Of a stretch of DNA of 64,000 nucleotides, positions 25,428 to 37,735 are shown in pieces. The stretch's first letter is position 1; each line of letters begins with the position of its first letter. Source of the stretch: Clonostachys chloroleuca. Taxonomy: Eukaryota; Ascomycota; Sordariomycetes; Hypocreales; Bionectriaceae. The position numbers and the translations under genes are program-made. The notes beneath the pieces were generated by a model, which saw nothing but the letters and a program-made list of their open reading frames with translations, was not told the origin of the DNA and did not search any database. The DNA lies in NCBI GenBank assembly GCA_037952775.1, contig JBANAY010000003.1, forward strand, positions 14,818,001 through 14,882,000, given 5' to 3'.

Positions 25428-27219
25428 ATGACGAGCACTGAGACCACTGGAGCCGAGCCTGCTCGAAACGATGCACCGAGTCAAGGACAAGCAGAATTAA
25501 GCACGGCAAAAAAGGTCGAGCTTATCGCCGCTATGACCTCAATTCAGCTCGTGCAAGTCAGTATCTGCCGCCTCGAGACTTTAGTCTGGTAATGAAACGA
25601 TGAGTGGTCTGACGGTTAGTCTAGATGATCCCATTTGGCGCCGGCATCGCGGCTACTCTTCCCATCGCCGACGATCTCAAGTTGCATCGAGATGTGGCTA
25701 TCTGGATTGCCGCTTCTTATCCGTATATCAAAGGGCTCCACGTACGATATCTTCTGACCGAAATACTCTTTAGTTTAACTCAAGGTGCATTCGTCCTCGC
25801 TGGCGGCCGGATCGGCTCAATGTTCGGCCATAAACGCACCTTGATCTGCGCAGGCGCTTGGTGGGTGCTTTGGCATCTCGTCAGTGGCTTCATGCGGAAC
25901 ATCACCGGCCTCTCCTTTTGTCGAGGTCTAGCTGGAGCCGGGGGAGCATTCATGGTCCCAAACTCAGTTGCACTGTTGGCCATAAACATACCTCCAGGCA
26001 AGATGTGTAATATCGCCATGGGCTTCTTTGGAGCCATGGCTCCCATTGGTGCAGCTAGAGGTAGCGTAATTGGCGCACTCTTTGCTCAGTTGACACACTG
26101 GAAGTGGCTCTTCTTCTTTTTGTACGTTGTTGCCGCATTGGTTGACCTCGCCCCCTTTGCGCTAACAACACCCTCAGGGCGATGCTCGGCGCTGTTGTCT
26201 TCTCTCTAAGTGCTTGAGTGACTCCGGCAGATCATCTCCCGACCCGAGGATCTGGGTCAATTGACTGGCTTGGTGTTTACCTGGGGATTGGCGGCCTTAT
26301 TCTATTCAGTTTCGTCTGGAAGTGGGTCATACTTTTCTATTTCCAATTCCTATACTGACCTCTTCCCTAGTTAAGCTCCATCAGCGGGCTGGGATGAGCC
26401 TTACGAGTACGTCTTGCTCATCGTGTCCGTCATCCATTTGTCGCTTTCGTGTTCTGGGAGAAGAATGGGGCCAAGGATCCTATCCTTCCATTCGATATCT
26501 GGACCGCCCCGTCCTTCGTCAACCTCATCACTGTTTCACTGCTATCCTTCATGGCTTTTGGTGTCCTCCTGTGGTACATCAACGTCTGGCTGCTGACCGT
26601 CCGCAACTGGGCCGTGCTCTTGTCGTCCGCAGCCCTCGTGCCACTGACGGTTCTTGGAGCAGTGGCGGCCATCCTCTCTGCCTGGCTAATTCCACGTCTA
26701 TCTGCTCAATACATCCTGGCCATCGGTGCTCTCTGTGTCACCGTCTCGATAACTCTAGTCGCTACAATGCCGGCGCAGCAATCTTACTAGCCCCAACTAT
26801 TTCCGGCCGCAGTCTTGATGGCATTCTGTCCCGATTTCATTTTCACGGCCGCGCAAATCATAGCCAGTAACTCCGTTAAGAGACACCAGCAGGGAATTGC
26901 CGAATCGTTGGTTGGCACAATCATCACATACGGACAAAATATAGGTCTTGGATTCGCCGGAACTGTTGAGAGGTATAGCATGGGGGCCGAAGACAATCCC
27001 GTGAAGGGTTATCGGCACGCGCTGTACTTCGCTATTGGGCTAGGCGTCGCTTCTTTGGTCTTAGACCTTCTGTTTGTTCGTGTATCAGCCGATACGCAGG
27101 GAGGATAGGATGAAGAGGTGAATGATAAGGCTCAGGAAGGATCTGAGGAAGCCTGGTTGTTGGCTGAGAAAGGACCTGCAAGCATTCCCCAGTGTGAGGA
27201 CCCCTCTGTCATCAAGTAA
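25428..27219 (+). pseudogene. MFS transporter (multidrug/14-TM type), inactivated
   Basis: Five exons with good splice sites: 25428-25556, 25625-25722, 25774-26121, 26178-26321, 26371-27219. The protein has a soluble start (MTSTETTGAEPARNDAP), membrane helices, LTQGAFVLAGGRIGSMFGHK (the MFS A motif region) and GSIDWLGVYLGIGGLILF. Breaks: TGA at 26215-26217, TAA at 26372-26374, a one-base frameshift near 26436-26440, TAG at 26788-26790, TAG at 27106-27108. The second fits CAA to TAA and the third fits TGG to TAG, both C-to-T in CpA context on one strand, as RIP would give. The frame reopens after each stop and runs to a tail ending CEDPSVIK at 27219. Presumably it was the exporter of the cluster; it should now be non-functional. 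Confidence 0.85.
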
Positions 27220-27376
27220 GTATAAGTATCTTGTCCAACTTTGTCCCTTTCATTGCAAGATGATAACTTTTCTCTTGCATGAGAGTTCTTGATATATTGT
27301 CTTTCGCTTTATTTTGAGGGCTGAGAAGTACTACTATTGATACTCCCTTATATTTAATTCTCTCTCTATATCGTTA

Positions 27377-28779
27377 TAAAATTATAGGACAAAAGTCTGC
27401 GAACGCCCCACCCAGACACGTCGCGTGTCGCAACACGTGTGGATAACCCCTTTCTCTTCAATCCTTCATAACACAACGTAAAAATGGCTCGCGTTCGTCA
27501 ATTCGGCACTGAAATAAGCGCAAATCGCAGGCGAAACTGTTAATTTACTGCTGTGCAGAAATCTGCAATGTGTTGCGATTTATCGGGCGGCAAAAGCTAT
27601 CGCGCTGTCGCAGGCATTTACAACACCACCCCGTCGACTGTATACAAGATCTTTCAACGCTGGAAAAACGAGAAGACGTTAGAGAACAAGCCTAGAAGTG
27701 GGAGACCAGGTAAATTAACTACTGCCGAACGTAAGTATATTATTCTTTTAGCGAAAAGGGATCGGAAAGTTAGCTATTCTGCTCTGGTTAGCGCGATGGA
27801 TGGTCGGGTGTGCCTTAAAACGATACAGCGCTTGATGAGGAAGTATTATATATATAAATGGAGAGCTATACAAAGAATTCCTTTATTAAAGGAAACTGTA
27901 AAGATTAGGCTTTGATAGGTAAGAGCTTGGAAGGATGATATTTATCTGTTATTAGAGGTATTTGCGAGTGTTCTTACGTGGGCTTTTTGGCTGTAACCGG
28001 GCTAACCAATATATCTTAGACAATCTTCAGCGATGAGTCAACTATACAGTTGCAACTAAATAACAAACGCGGTTGGGTCTTCAGGAAGCCTTATGAGAAG
28101 TTTCTATAACAATGTGTAAATATCACAGTTCACGGGAAGTCAAAAATATTGATTATAGTGTGGGCAGGTATTTGGAGGGAAGGCCGGACTGAACTGGTTA
28201 TTATGGAGCGTGATGAGACCTCTCCGCGAAGGGGATATACAGCTAAAAGCTATCGCAAGGCATTAGAAGAGGCCCTTCTTCCTATTTATGATGGAACTCG
28301 TTAATTTCCATAAGATAACGCTCGAATTCATGTGTTTGGAGGTACGCCGGAGTAGCTCCAATTGTACGGAATTAAGTTCATTAACTGGCCGCTACACTCG
28401 CCTGATCTCAACCTAATTGAGCATATTTGGAAAGCTTTAAAAGAGATATTAATACAGAAACACCCTGAAACTCGCGATTTACAAGATAACGAGGTGGATA
28501 GAGTAAAATTGGCTGAGTAGCTGCAAGAAGCATAGAGGGCGATTGATCAAGCGCTTATTCGAAAGCTGATCGACTCAATCCCGCGCCGTATCCTTGCAGT
28601 CATCCGGGCGAGAGGGTCGTATACAAAATATTAATCTGTGGGTTCCTGGCTATCCTCACATAATATTATATATAATTTGGATTAAAATTGAAAGATTTGT
28701 GGCTGTTTGAAATTCTACGATTTACGTGTCATTGGGTGGCTGGCAGGGGGTGTTCGCAGACTTATGTCCCATAATTTTA
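27377..28779 (+). mobile_element. Tc1-like transposon (type B), dead copy
   Basis: Inverted ends (AAATTAT-GGACA-AAGTCTGCGAAC) flanked by TA, total about 1.4 kb. It is a sister of the element at 39033-40437: same length, same N-terminus (FGTEISANRRRNC), same intron site. It separates the MFS pseudogene from the reductase side of the island. Confidence 0.88.
27484..28634 (+). pseudogene. Tc1 DD34E transposase, multiple stops
   Basis: Exon 1 27484-27957 and exon 2 28020-28634, with an intron (GTATTTGCG...CTTAG) at the same place as in the intact sibling. The start is MARVRQFGTEISANRRRNC, then TAA at 27541 where the sibling has Glu. Further stops follow near 27913, in KFL*QC, around the second catalytic Asp (DNARIHVFGG kept), and near the end. 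HTH motifs (SYRAVAGIYNTTPSTVYKIF, SGRPGKLT) and SPDLNLIEHIW (third acidic residue) are still readable. Many changes are C-to-T. Confidence 0.85.
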
Positions 28780-29905
28780 ACTATTGAGTTAATGTATCTC
28801 ATTTATTCTTTTACTTACCCATCATTAAGAAGTGAGGCGACTGAATCATCTAGAGTAGCTACTAGCTGTTGTTAATGAGTGCACCGAAAGGGTCGGTGCC
28901 TGAGTAACATGATCGTATTTGCATACACATATGACTACACTATATACTGACACCCCTACCAATGAGGGGGAAAAACCTTTTGATTAACTGTAGGAATCTA
29001 CGGTGCGCAATGCTTCCAGGCATTGTGGCGGCTTTTATCTCGAATACCTTCCTCCATGTGCGCCTCATTCTACTTTTTCCCCTCTTTACCGTATTCCTGA
29101 CTGCTGGCAGCCAAATGCACCAGTGTCAATGACTATCTACAAAGCGGCGGTATTAATCAACCCCTGTGAAACGCCTCCTCTACACGCCTATGATCTTTCA
29201 TCAGTCTCCGGAGAGAGTTTTGATAGAAAGTTAAAACAAAAGAAGATGTCAGACCTAACAACTTAACACAATGTATACGAAAGGTTAATAAAAACAGCAT
29301 CACTAGCCGAAGGCTACAGTCATACAGCAGGAAATTCTATAAACCTTCATGCCGATCACTCCTTTCATCAGTCACATACACGGATGTTCAGGATCAAGCC
29401 TTCATCAGCAAATCATAGCATTGGACTAATCGACAGGCATGTCGGCGCCTTCACCCGAATAGCCTTCAAGAGAACGTTTCACAATGTGTCAAAGAAATCG
29501 GATATCTTTACCAGTCCATAGGTACGACAAGTAGGAGCTATTAAACACCCAGATAGCCAGACAAGAAGCATGCATAGCAATCACTAATCAAGAATCTGTC
29601 AATTACCCGAGGCAGAGTTGTATACGAGAACAAGGACGCAACAAACCATGCAAGAGCATGTGCTACGCCTTCAGAGGGCCGACTCATATGTAGGATGTCT
29701 GCGAGTCTGGATGCATTCACTGTGTAGGTATATATGTTCTGGCACTTTGCCCTCTATAATAATTATTAAATCAACCGCCACACCTACAAATTAGTCCCAG
29801 ATATTGGTATCCGCTAGAGATAAATCTACACAGCGCGTTAAGAAAATACAAGCTAACAAACAAATAGCAACATCGGTGTTCCGTAAGCAATCGCTTTAAC
29901 CTTCA
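28780..29905. other. Intergenic, nothing recognised
   Basis: About 1.1 kb with only short ORFs that show no motif. Confidence 0.5.
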
Positions 29906-30936
29906 TCAAGGGTTGGCAAGCTTTTGCCCTCGCTCATATATGTTCCTGCGTACGTCTCCGTGGTCGAGTCCAACTGCTTTTTTCATTGTTGAATCAAAAA
30001 TCTTCCTGTGACCAATCGCATTAAGGAACCAAATCAAAACGGCGTTTGTACCCTTCCAAATATAGCTGGTCTGGGGCTTCAAAAGTTCGTCAACAACCTG
30101 TCGTGCAAAGGCTTGCGGGCGAATAGATGAATTAGCATGGTCAATAGACCTCTGCCTAACATTTGACTCAACTTCAGCGTACAAACTATCAGCTCCGAAG
30201 CTGATATTGTCTGCAGACATGAGCCCTGTGGAGACCTCGCCCATGAAGACGGTAACGACCCGAAGTCCCAGCGGTTCCACTTCTAGTCGCAAAGTGTCCG
30301 AGTAAGAGCTAACAGCTGCCTTTGAGGCGTTGTAAGCTGATGCAAATAGAAATGGGATGCGCGAGACGATAGACGCCACGTTGACAATAGTAGGAGCTGG
30401 GCGCGAACCATCAACAGCAGCGATCAACAGGGGTGTGAAAACCTGAACGACGTCGAACAAGCCGAAGACGTTGGTGTCAAACATCTGACGGACACGAGCA
30501 GCGTCAGCCTCAACAGATGGAGCCTCATACACTGCTACGAGTTAGAGATACCGCCACTAGACACTGAATGAAGTTAGAAAGGAGCAGCGGGCTTACTGGT
30601 ACCGGCGTTATTGAACAAGATGTCTAGTTTACCGCCAGTGCGTTTGTTAATCTCATCCTTGAGGCCTTTGATGCTATCCAGTGACGTAACATCTAGATGG
30701 AGGATCTCAACGCCTGCCGACTCCAGGTTGGTCATAGATGTCAGTGATCTTGCAGTTGCAAACACACGGAAGTCGCGAGCGAGAAACTCCAGTGCTAATG
30801 CATTACCAGCACCACCTTTCGAGCACCTAATGTGAATAGATCGCGGAATTAGCAAACCCTTATATCCCCTAGTTGGGGAACGGCATGATTCAACATACCC
30901 AGTGATAAGGATAGATCGCTTCGTGGAAGATACCAT
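29906..30936 (-). CDS. Short-chain dehydrogenase/reductase (Ayr1-like), 3 exons, 298 aa
   Basis: Exons 30936-30899, 30826-30597, 30534-29906; introns GTATGT...TTAG and GTAAGC...CGTAG; the join is 897 nt and open. Classical SDR features: cofactor loop TGCSKGGAG (residues 12-20), LDVTS, FNNAG near 86, and the catalytic set Ser144 (NVASIVS), Tyr157 and Lys161 (YNASK). The C-terminus has a hydrophobic segment (AVLIWFLNAIG), as in Ayr1-type 1-acyldihydroxyacetone-phosphate reductases that sit on lipid bodies or ER. The family reduces ketones with NADPH. Here the gene may belong to the aromatic island or be a general reductase; the sequence does not decide. Confidence 0.88.
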
Positions 30937-31898
30937 GCTGATTTTGTATTGATTGTAGACAGAAAACTTGGGAAAATCTTACAGAGCAAGTGTAAACGGA
31001 AAATGAAATATTTTTAACAGAAAAGAAAAGTACCGCCAGCCGGGACTCAGGATTGGCAGCTGAGACTCGGGCGATATAGACATGGACAAATTTCATGTGG
31101 GTCTCCATGTAAACATGAAGTTACATAATGTGTCCGACGATGAATAATCGCATAATCGGCGGAATGATGTCATTGGGTCGTTGACAAAGCCAATAACGTG
31201 TTATTATTCCAAGGAATTACGACTTTCCTATCCTTAATTCGCCTTCTAATCGAACTTGCGATGACTATCTATACTCCTTATCGGAGAGGCATGGGAATCG
31301 TCATGCCTTTTAACCAAGATGACGACTTGCCTTGCCGTGCATGCTAGTACACTGTGAGATGAAATGACCTCAAGACACTAATTTTTAAAGAACAGAGAGG
31401 AATGGTCTGGATGGAGAAACGTGGGCATGATTGTTTTGATTTCTATGGCCTCGGCATCTTAATGATGGCTAGATTCAAGTGACTCGCGTGGCTGGGCATT
31501 AGCACTCCTCTCAATCTCTGCCCTTTGGCTACTATTTCACACGCTTGATTGCATCTGGCCACCTACGTTTCCTTTATTGGATATATTAAGTTCTCATGGC
31601 AAGGCAAGAAAACTCAAGAGAGAAGTCTACCTCTGGTGGTTTGTAGTGACAATAAACCGCAGCATTTACGATTAAATAGGTTAGCCCTAAGACTCTGAGA
31701 TAGAGGTTAATATGCAGAGTAGCGCGCCGGTCGTCCTTGTACTCTAAGCTTTGTCTCCAAATCATATGTTAAAACCGTTCAAATAACAGTGGACTCTCTC
31801 AATCTTGACACAGGGTCCGCTTCCAGTTTCAAATAAAGGCGTACGTGTTATGTAGAATAAATCAGAAACAAAGTAGTAAATTGTCACTCCGGGATTGC
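30937..31898. other. Intergenic, nothing recognised
   Basis: Nearly 1 kb of normal composition holding the SDR promoter and the 3' flank of the DUF1330-like gene. I found no CGG-N5-CCG site. Confidence 0.45.
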
Positions 31899-32391
31899 TC
31901 AGATCGAGCCCAAAAACTCGGAAGCAAATAACCTTGCATCGGCAAGTGCAGCGACTCGATGAGGTACTGATGTCCGCTGATACTCCTCGCTCATAATTGT
32001 ATCTTTAAAAACCTTAATGCTCTCGTACTTGACGAGAGCCATCTCATCCCACCCTTCGTCCTGCAAACATAACACTCTCGCTACCATTTTTCCTGAAAAT
32101 GGAACTCGAGTGCCGGTCATTGTTGGAAGCGCAAAAAAGATAGGTACGTAACGGTTTTGCCACGCCTCTTGACCAGTGCAAGAAGGCAGGGATATAATCT
32201 CGGGTGAGCTAGTAGGATCGTATACCGCAACCGGCCGGAATTTCCAAAGGTTGAGCATTTGACGCAATAGCTTCCTCGACCGCGAAGGCGTCTGTCAGCT
32301 CCTGGTAGACCATCGGAAAGTTTTGGCTCAAACAAGCATCGATAATGAAGATGAATTTGATTTCCCAACCTCTGTGCTTTACGCTTAGCAC
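31899..32391 (-). pseudogene. DUF1330-like dimeric alpha/beta-barrel protein, N-terminus out of frame
   Basis: The main frame (31899 to about 32285) carries QMLNLWKFRPVAVYD, TGQEAWQNRY, WDEMALVKYESIKVF and EEYQ...HRVAALADARLFASE, the pattern of DUF1330 proteins (MLNLLRF...GREAY...LVRYPSRxAF...HRxAALxxTRL). This is a small barrel fold related to EthD. The upstream 35 residues (MVYQELTDAFAVEEAIAS) are in another frame, overlapping at about 32270, with no clear splice pair. Either a frameshift broke the gene or the start is internal. A second barrel protein beside EthD strengthens the aromatic-metabolism reading. Function unknown. Confidence 0.6.
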
Positions 32392-32817
32392 CGACTTTAT
32401 AGGGTCTTAAAGTCTATAGTGCCCATGGCCATTTTGAATCTCGAATCTTAATTATAAACTCAAGCACGCTTAAAGAAGAATCAGTCATGTTGTCTCATAG
32501 CGCAAGTACCTTATTTATCAAACTGAACTGATTTACGTAAAACTCGGCATATGACCTAAAAAGTTGAACAACTTTAACTCCCCTCAACTAGCTTTTATGA
32601 CATCGATAACATTACATCCACCGAGGCACCGATTATTACAATCATACTCAGAAGCCTGCCCGGATGCTCGATAAGGAGGCCCGACAAAGGGTTTTTGACT
32701 TGGACGAAGCAGAAATAGTTTGGAATGCGCCTGAGAGCCTACACCCATAAGAGGCACATTGTTTAGGTACGAGATGGAGGGTGTAACTAGAGGCGCGTTA
32801 GGAATGCCCCGAGAGGT

Positions 32818-33087
32818 CAATTGCAAAATCACGGTCTCTTGACGGCTGGAGGTACGGTTGGAGAGGCCGCATCATTCTTCATCACGTGCAGGGATCCTGC
32901 CTTGCGCAGTTATTTGTCAATTCATTTTGGCCAGTGGGCAAGCGGGTCTGGGGCCCCATACATCAAAGAAGGAACTGGTAAACCGAGCGTTATGTATATG
33001 CAGTTTGAACCTGAGTATAACTTTTTGAAAGAGACGGGAGGGGTTGAGTTTCTCCTTGGAAGAAATTACGAAAGATTTTATAAATGA
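32818..33087 (+). pseudogene. Class II aldolase/adducin family, C-terminal fragment
   Basis: The frame LQNHGLLTAGGTVGEAASFF matches the conserved zinc-binding region of class II aldolases (LxNHGLLTxG, His ligand). It is followed by YIKEGTGKPSVMYMQFEPEY and ends in RFYK at 33087. The family is about 250-300 residues; only about 88 are here, and I could not find the N-terminal part upstream in any frame. It is therefore a remnant, flanked by the DUF1330-like and NmrA-like remnants. Confidence 0.65.
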
Positions 33088-33316
33088 ATAGTTTTCTTCG
33101 TAAGATGCTAATGCCTATAGCTACGCTGCGTTGGCATTTATCTTCTTAGTGTGAAATATCCAGGAATAGACTGTAATTTGTATTAAAAAAAAGTTATACA
33201 TTGTCACATTAGTGGCCTGGTCTTGGGATACCTAACGGCGTGTTATGATATAAAGAAAACAATAGATAACTACCTATTGGAGAAACTACTACGGGATTCC
33301 AAACTTATAGTGCGCC

Positions 33317-33995
33317 TTACCTCTGATCCTCATGGACTTTGAGCACGAAGCCAACATTCTCGGGCTGTACTCTCTCCCACAGGCTACCAAGTCCCAACTT
33401 TCTTCCTCGTTCGTCCTCTCGTCTGAACCACTCCTCGACACTCTTGATACGACCGGGATAGATCTGATCCAATATCTTATAGTCTTTCTGGATTAACCCC
33501 TTATTCCCAGCCGAGTAACGCCACAGGTTCCACAATCCTGTGAAGTTGTCTCGATACTTCATGGTTGCCGGATCCTTGGGATCAGCGTTATAACCTGTGG
33601 GGAGCTCAGCAACAGGGACAGTTGCAAAATAATCTTTAAAGCTTGTGTCAATGTATCTTGCTGGCTTGCCTGTGACTTTCGAAAAAGCCCTCGCGACCTC
33701 TGAGTATGTTGCATGTTCTATAGCGACGTCGAGATCCATCCCGTTCGCCCGGTCGGGGTGGTCAAACAGCCACTTGACATAGTATCCGCAGTCGTCAAGG
33801 GCGACCTCGGGCACAGCTCCATCCCCTAGAGGTACGCGCCAGGTGACGACGCCGTCCTCAACCAAAGGTGGCATGGGCGTATAGGCGTGAATGGCCATTT
33901 CCATATACGGACCGGTTGTAAACAGGGCGGCTCGCATGCCATACTTCTGGGCGACTTGGGCATTCTGAAGCAGGATCCATTCGCCGACCGCCAGA
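33317..33995 (-). pseudogene. NmrA-like NAD(P)-binding protein, 5'-truncated
   Basis: About 225 C-terminal residues are open on the minus strand: EWILLQNAQ, then FTTGPYMEMAIHAYTP, DGVVTWRVPLGDGAVPEVALDD, SFKDYFATVPVAELP, and the end SVEEWFRREDERGRKLGLGS. This is the second half of an NmrA/isoflavone-reductase-like Rossmann protein. The N-terminal ~100 residues with the dinucleotide-binding GxxGxxG are missing. Homology stops at about 33995-34010, roughly 80 bases from the AT-rich repeat block, so a rearrangement or transposon insertion probably removed the start. A possible donor (GAGGTAAGG) at the stop leaves room for another short exon. Confidence 0.7.
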
Positions 33996-34089
33996 ATACA
34001 TCACTAGGAAGCTTTACTAGTGTACCTTATCTGATTCATAGAGGAAGACCGCAATTAAATTTTTCTACAATTGAGAAATAGGAGACTTG

Positions 34090-34564
34090 TTTCGTACGGG
34101 TTGCTTTAATGCCTTTCCGAAACGAGCTTATAATAGCTTACTAGTAATTTAGAATAAGTTTAGTTAAGAATTATTCAGACTTATTAATAATTTAGAGTAA
34201 TCTATCTCTTATTAGTATAAAAAATAGGGTATATTATATAATATAAGTAGTATATACTTTATTTATAATATATTACTCCCTTCTTATTAATTTTATTCTT
34301 AAGATTAGTTTTTATAGTTATAATTAGTATATAATTTCTTTTATTTTTAATTATTCTATATATTACTAATTATATTATAATCTTTATCTAAAAAGTTATA
34401 ATAGTATAAATATTTTATATCTCTAATTAAAGAAATAGATATTAAAACTATATTTTATTTAAATTATTTTAAATATAAGAAGATATATTATATAATTAAA
34501 GCTTCTTTTTACTATAAGGAGTATATTAAACTAGGTTAATCTTATAATAGTATTAAGATAGTAT
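34090..34564. mobile_element. AT-saturated Gypsy LTR/internal remnant
   Basis: Near 34260-34310 the sequence TTTATAATATATTACTCCC followed by a ...TTCTTAAGATTAG stretch matches the LTR/polypurine junction at 59641-59690. Nothing readable survives. Its left edge is the breakpoint of the NmrA-like gene. Confidence 0.5.
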
Positions 34565-36863
34565 TGAATTAAGAGACTATAGCTACTATAAGTTAGTGAC
34601 CGTATCGCTATAAGTTAGCGGTTGTAACTACTAACCTCTAGCGGTTGCAACCACCAACTGTTAGCGATTATAGCCACTAACTGTTAGCAATCGCAGCTAC
34701 TGACTATTAAACTAACATATCAAAAGTTTACGACCACCCTGACTTAGCCTAACTACCTAATTTTCCCTATATAAGTTTAAATACTTATATTACTATCAAA
34801 TAATATTTTAAAATTATAATTTATATATTTTTAGAATACCCTAATTATACTATTTAATATTTTATATACTAACCCCTTATCTCAATAACTATATATAGCT
34901 TATTTAGAAGTAACTCTATAAGCCCTCGAATTAGGCCCTGGTTAAACTCCCTCTATATAACCTGTATATATTACTTTAATTCTTCAATATTTATATCTAC
35001 CCTTAAGAGGCTGCTTAAATAAGGATATCTGCTTTAAAGCTGAGCTTTTAAAAGACTCCAGAGGTTCTTAATTAGGCTTATATCAGGAAAATACAGAGGC
35101 TAATCTAACAGTTTAATTATATATTCTAATAGCTATATTATTAATAAATTTAATATATAAATCCCTGTATTATCTTATTAAAAACAGTAAGTTCTATTAT
35201 AATAAAGCAGAAGACCCTTCTTAAGAGCTAATTAGTAGCTAATAGAGCTATAGCCTCTTTAAGAAGTATTTTTATTATAATATATTAAGACTAAAGATAT
35301 TCTTCCTATCTTCCAGATTCCTCTCTAATATATTAATAAAATCAAGGGCTTTATATAATTCTTCCGGTTAATAAGTTCTTTATAATACTTCTTAGAGCTT
35401 TATTAAAAGAGATAGATATTAGGATTACTTAAAGTATTCTGAATTATAGTTTTATTAGAGCAGATTATCTAGTAAAATTAGCCTCTACTAACCCCTTAGG
35501 TTTAAAGCTATATACCTCTGTTAATTTTTTAATTTTTAGTAGCTAATAATATACCTATTAGAGCCTAATTCTTATATTCTGATATTAGTTCTATTCTATC
35601 TATAGCCTTCTATTTATACTTATAATATATACAGATAATATATCAGACTATTAACTTAGATACTCAGGTATCTATACTACTAACGAGAGCAGACTATATA
35701 ATACTATAGTCTTTTAAAGCTAATCTAATAATATATTAATTCTCTGCTTTTATAAGTACTAAAGGCCTCCCTTTTTATACCTTATAATCTATTATATAGT
35801 TATCTTTAAAGCGGTTGTATAACTTGGATACAGTTAAATATATAGTCTTAAACTCATATATAACAGCACGCAGTAATATACCTGCGCGCAGTATACCCAA
35901 TATTACTCCTTTAGCTTCAGAACTAAATTGCTAGCCTTGATAGTAATTTCCTAATATCTTGATACTAAAGGTACATATTTTACTTAAAAATTACAGGTGT
36001 AATATATATTTAAAAGGAAGAAGTTATCAGGACCGTATCGGTAGAGAAATATAAAAATATCGGGTGGTCGCAAACTTTTGGTACCCCACTGTAGCAATCG
36101 CTATCCCCTGTAACAGCTAGCCAATAGCGATTAAGACCGCTATCCGATAGTGATTACGATCACTAGCCAATAGCGGTTACAGCTACTATAGATCAGTAGC
36201 TACAGGCCGCTATAACCGCTACAGCTTAGCAGGCTCCAGTTCCCCTTTAGGGCTAGGAGCGTCAGTAGTATTATTTATAGGTTATTAGGCTATAATAGCT
36301 GAAATAAGAGTCTAGAAAATTCGGGAAAAATCCCGGGTTATCTTAGATAACCTAACCTATACCTATACTACCCTATAACCAGCTTACCCTAGACTAAACT
36401 TTAATTACTGAATAATTCCTTTATCTTTAAAGATAAGATATCTAATATCTATACTCAACGGATCAGCTTAAGAGCCTCTTTCAGATAAAAGTAGATCTTA
36501 TAAAAGTTATATATATCCGTCTTACAGTTAGGTAGTTGTGAGTTGATTTTTTAGATTTTCTATAGTAATAAATTTTACGGAAAATCAAAAGTAGCCCGGG
36601 AAGCTACTATAGTAGGTTTTAGAGTAGTTTTTAGTCGGTAGACCTATAAGAGAAATTAGTAGATTTTTTCAGTTCCACTTACTAAAATAAGATTCTTTTG
36701 CGCTATAAAATGCACTATAAACCGACCTTCTAGTGTGAAACTTGACTAAGTTATAGAGGAGTGTTCACTATAAGTTAGAAGCTAAAACTTCCGCTGCTGC
36801 TAGTTATAGCGGTCTCAAGGCCCAATACACCTTGTAGGCTACTGTAATTTCAACAACCTTTCT
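34565..36863. mobile_element. Rep-A copy 2, split by a Tc1-like element
   Basis: Left part 34565-34712 and right part 36094-36863 align with the 901-bp element at 7977-8877, including TTAGCGGTTG palindromes, the GAAAATCAAAAGTAGCCCGG hairpin region and the end TTTCAACAA. Relative to copy 1 many differences are C-to-T and G-to-A. The split coincides with TA-flanked Tc1 ends. Confidence 0.65.
34713..36093 (-). mobile_element. Tc1-like transposon (type A), strongly RIP-mutated
   Basis: Ends with the inner core CAAAAGTTT(A/G)CGACCACCC at 34727 and (reversed) 36061-36080, inserted at a TA inside Rep-A. About 1.38 kb, the same size as the copy at 4402-5789, with which it aligns on the same strand (for example the 4900-5160 and 35200-35460 parts). 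No open frame longer than about 60 codons remains. Confidence 0.75.
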
Positions 36864-36879
36864 ATTTTAGAGGACTATT

Positions 36880-37735
36880 ATATGATCTATTGTTGGGTTT
36901 GCGACGAAACACTAGGAAACAAGAAGCATTTGTAAAACCATGGCTTAAAGCGTCACGGTCTTAAAACCTAGTGTCGATATGCTTGTCTTGCGAGATTTTT
37001 ATTATTTAGGTTGTTTTAATGCCTGGCTGTAATATGTAGTAGCTGGGTATCTGAGATCTCTAGCAATAATTGTATGTAGGTATATTTACTATGTATATGC
37101 TATTACATACATACTAGAACTGTCTTAGGCGAAGGATAGGGTGGACCTTATGGCTGGTAGTTGTTCCTTCAGTGGGCATTGGGATACCGGGTGGGCGTGT
37201 GGTAATGATCGTTAGAGAAGTCGTGCGGTGTTTTTGGATATATGTACTGCGAATTATCGTTAGCCAGAGTGTTGGTACTGTATGTACTATCAAGTGACGG
37301 CCCGATTAAGAAGAGAAACAGGCTATAAACGACCCTTCAGGCTCAGCAGGAACATAGCTAAAATTGCGATAGATACTTATTGGGCCAACAAAACTGGCTG
37401 CAATGGATCCTTGCTAGTTCAGCAAAATTGGTTGTGATGTGTCCTTGTGGGTGGGGCTATACCTACATACAATATCATCTGGCACCCAAGTTTGCACTTG
37501 GGGGGTGCACTGGAAATGCGAACTTAGGAGTTTGCAAATGCAGGTGAACCCCACGTCTCTGTTGTTGCATGCTCTTGTCCAGCTCACAGTAATTAGAAGA
37601 AAAAGAGTTTCCGGTTACTCCAGCTAGTTGATGAGTAGTCTCTTCGATACGAGAGGGGGCCAATAGGTACGCACCTGGCTACTATCGCAGCGTAGGTCGA
37701 CGGTATCGCTACCTGCCTATTCTGCCCCGCGCTCC
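36880..37735. other. Unique-looking DNA, no gene recognised
   Basis: Base composition returns to normal right after Rep-A. There are short ORFs on both strands without motifs. Confidence 0.4.

Noticed and set aside
25780..26046. Minus-strand ORF in the transporter
   Set aside because: Mirror of an MFS exon, Ala/Pro-rich as antisense frames of membrane genes often are.
33317..33937. Treating the NmrA-like ORF as a complete gene starting at its first ATG
   Set aside because: Family sequence continues upstream of that ATG to about 33995 and the dinucleotide-binding half is missing.
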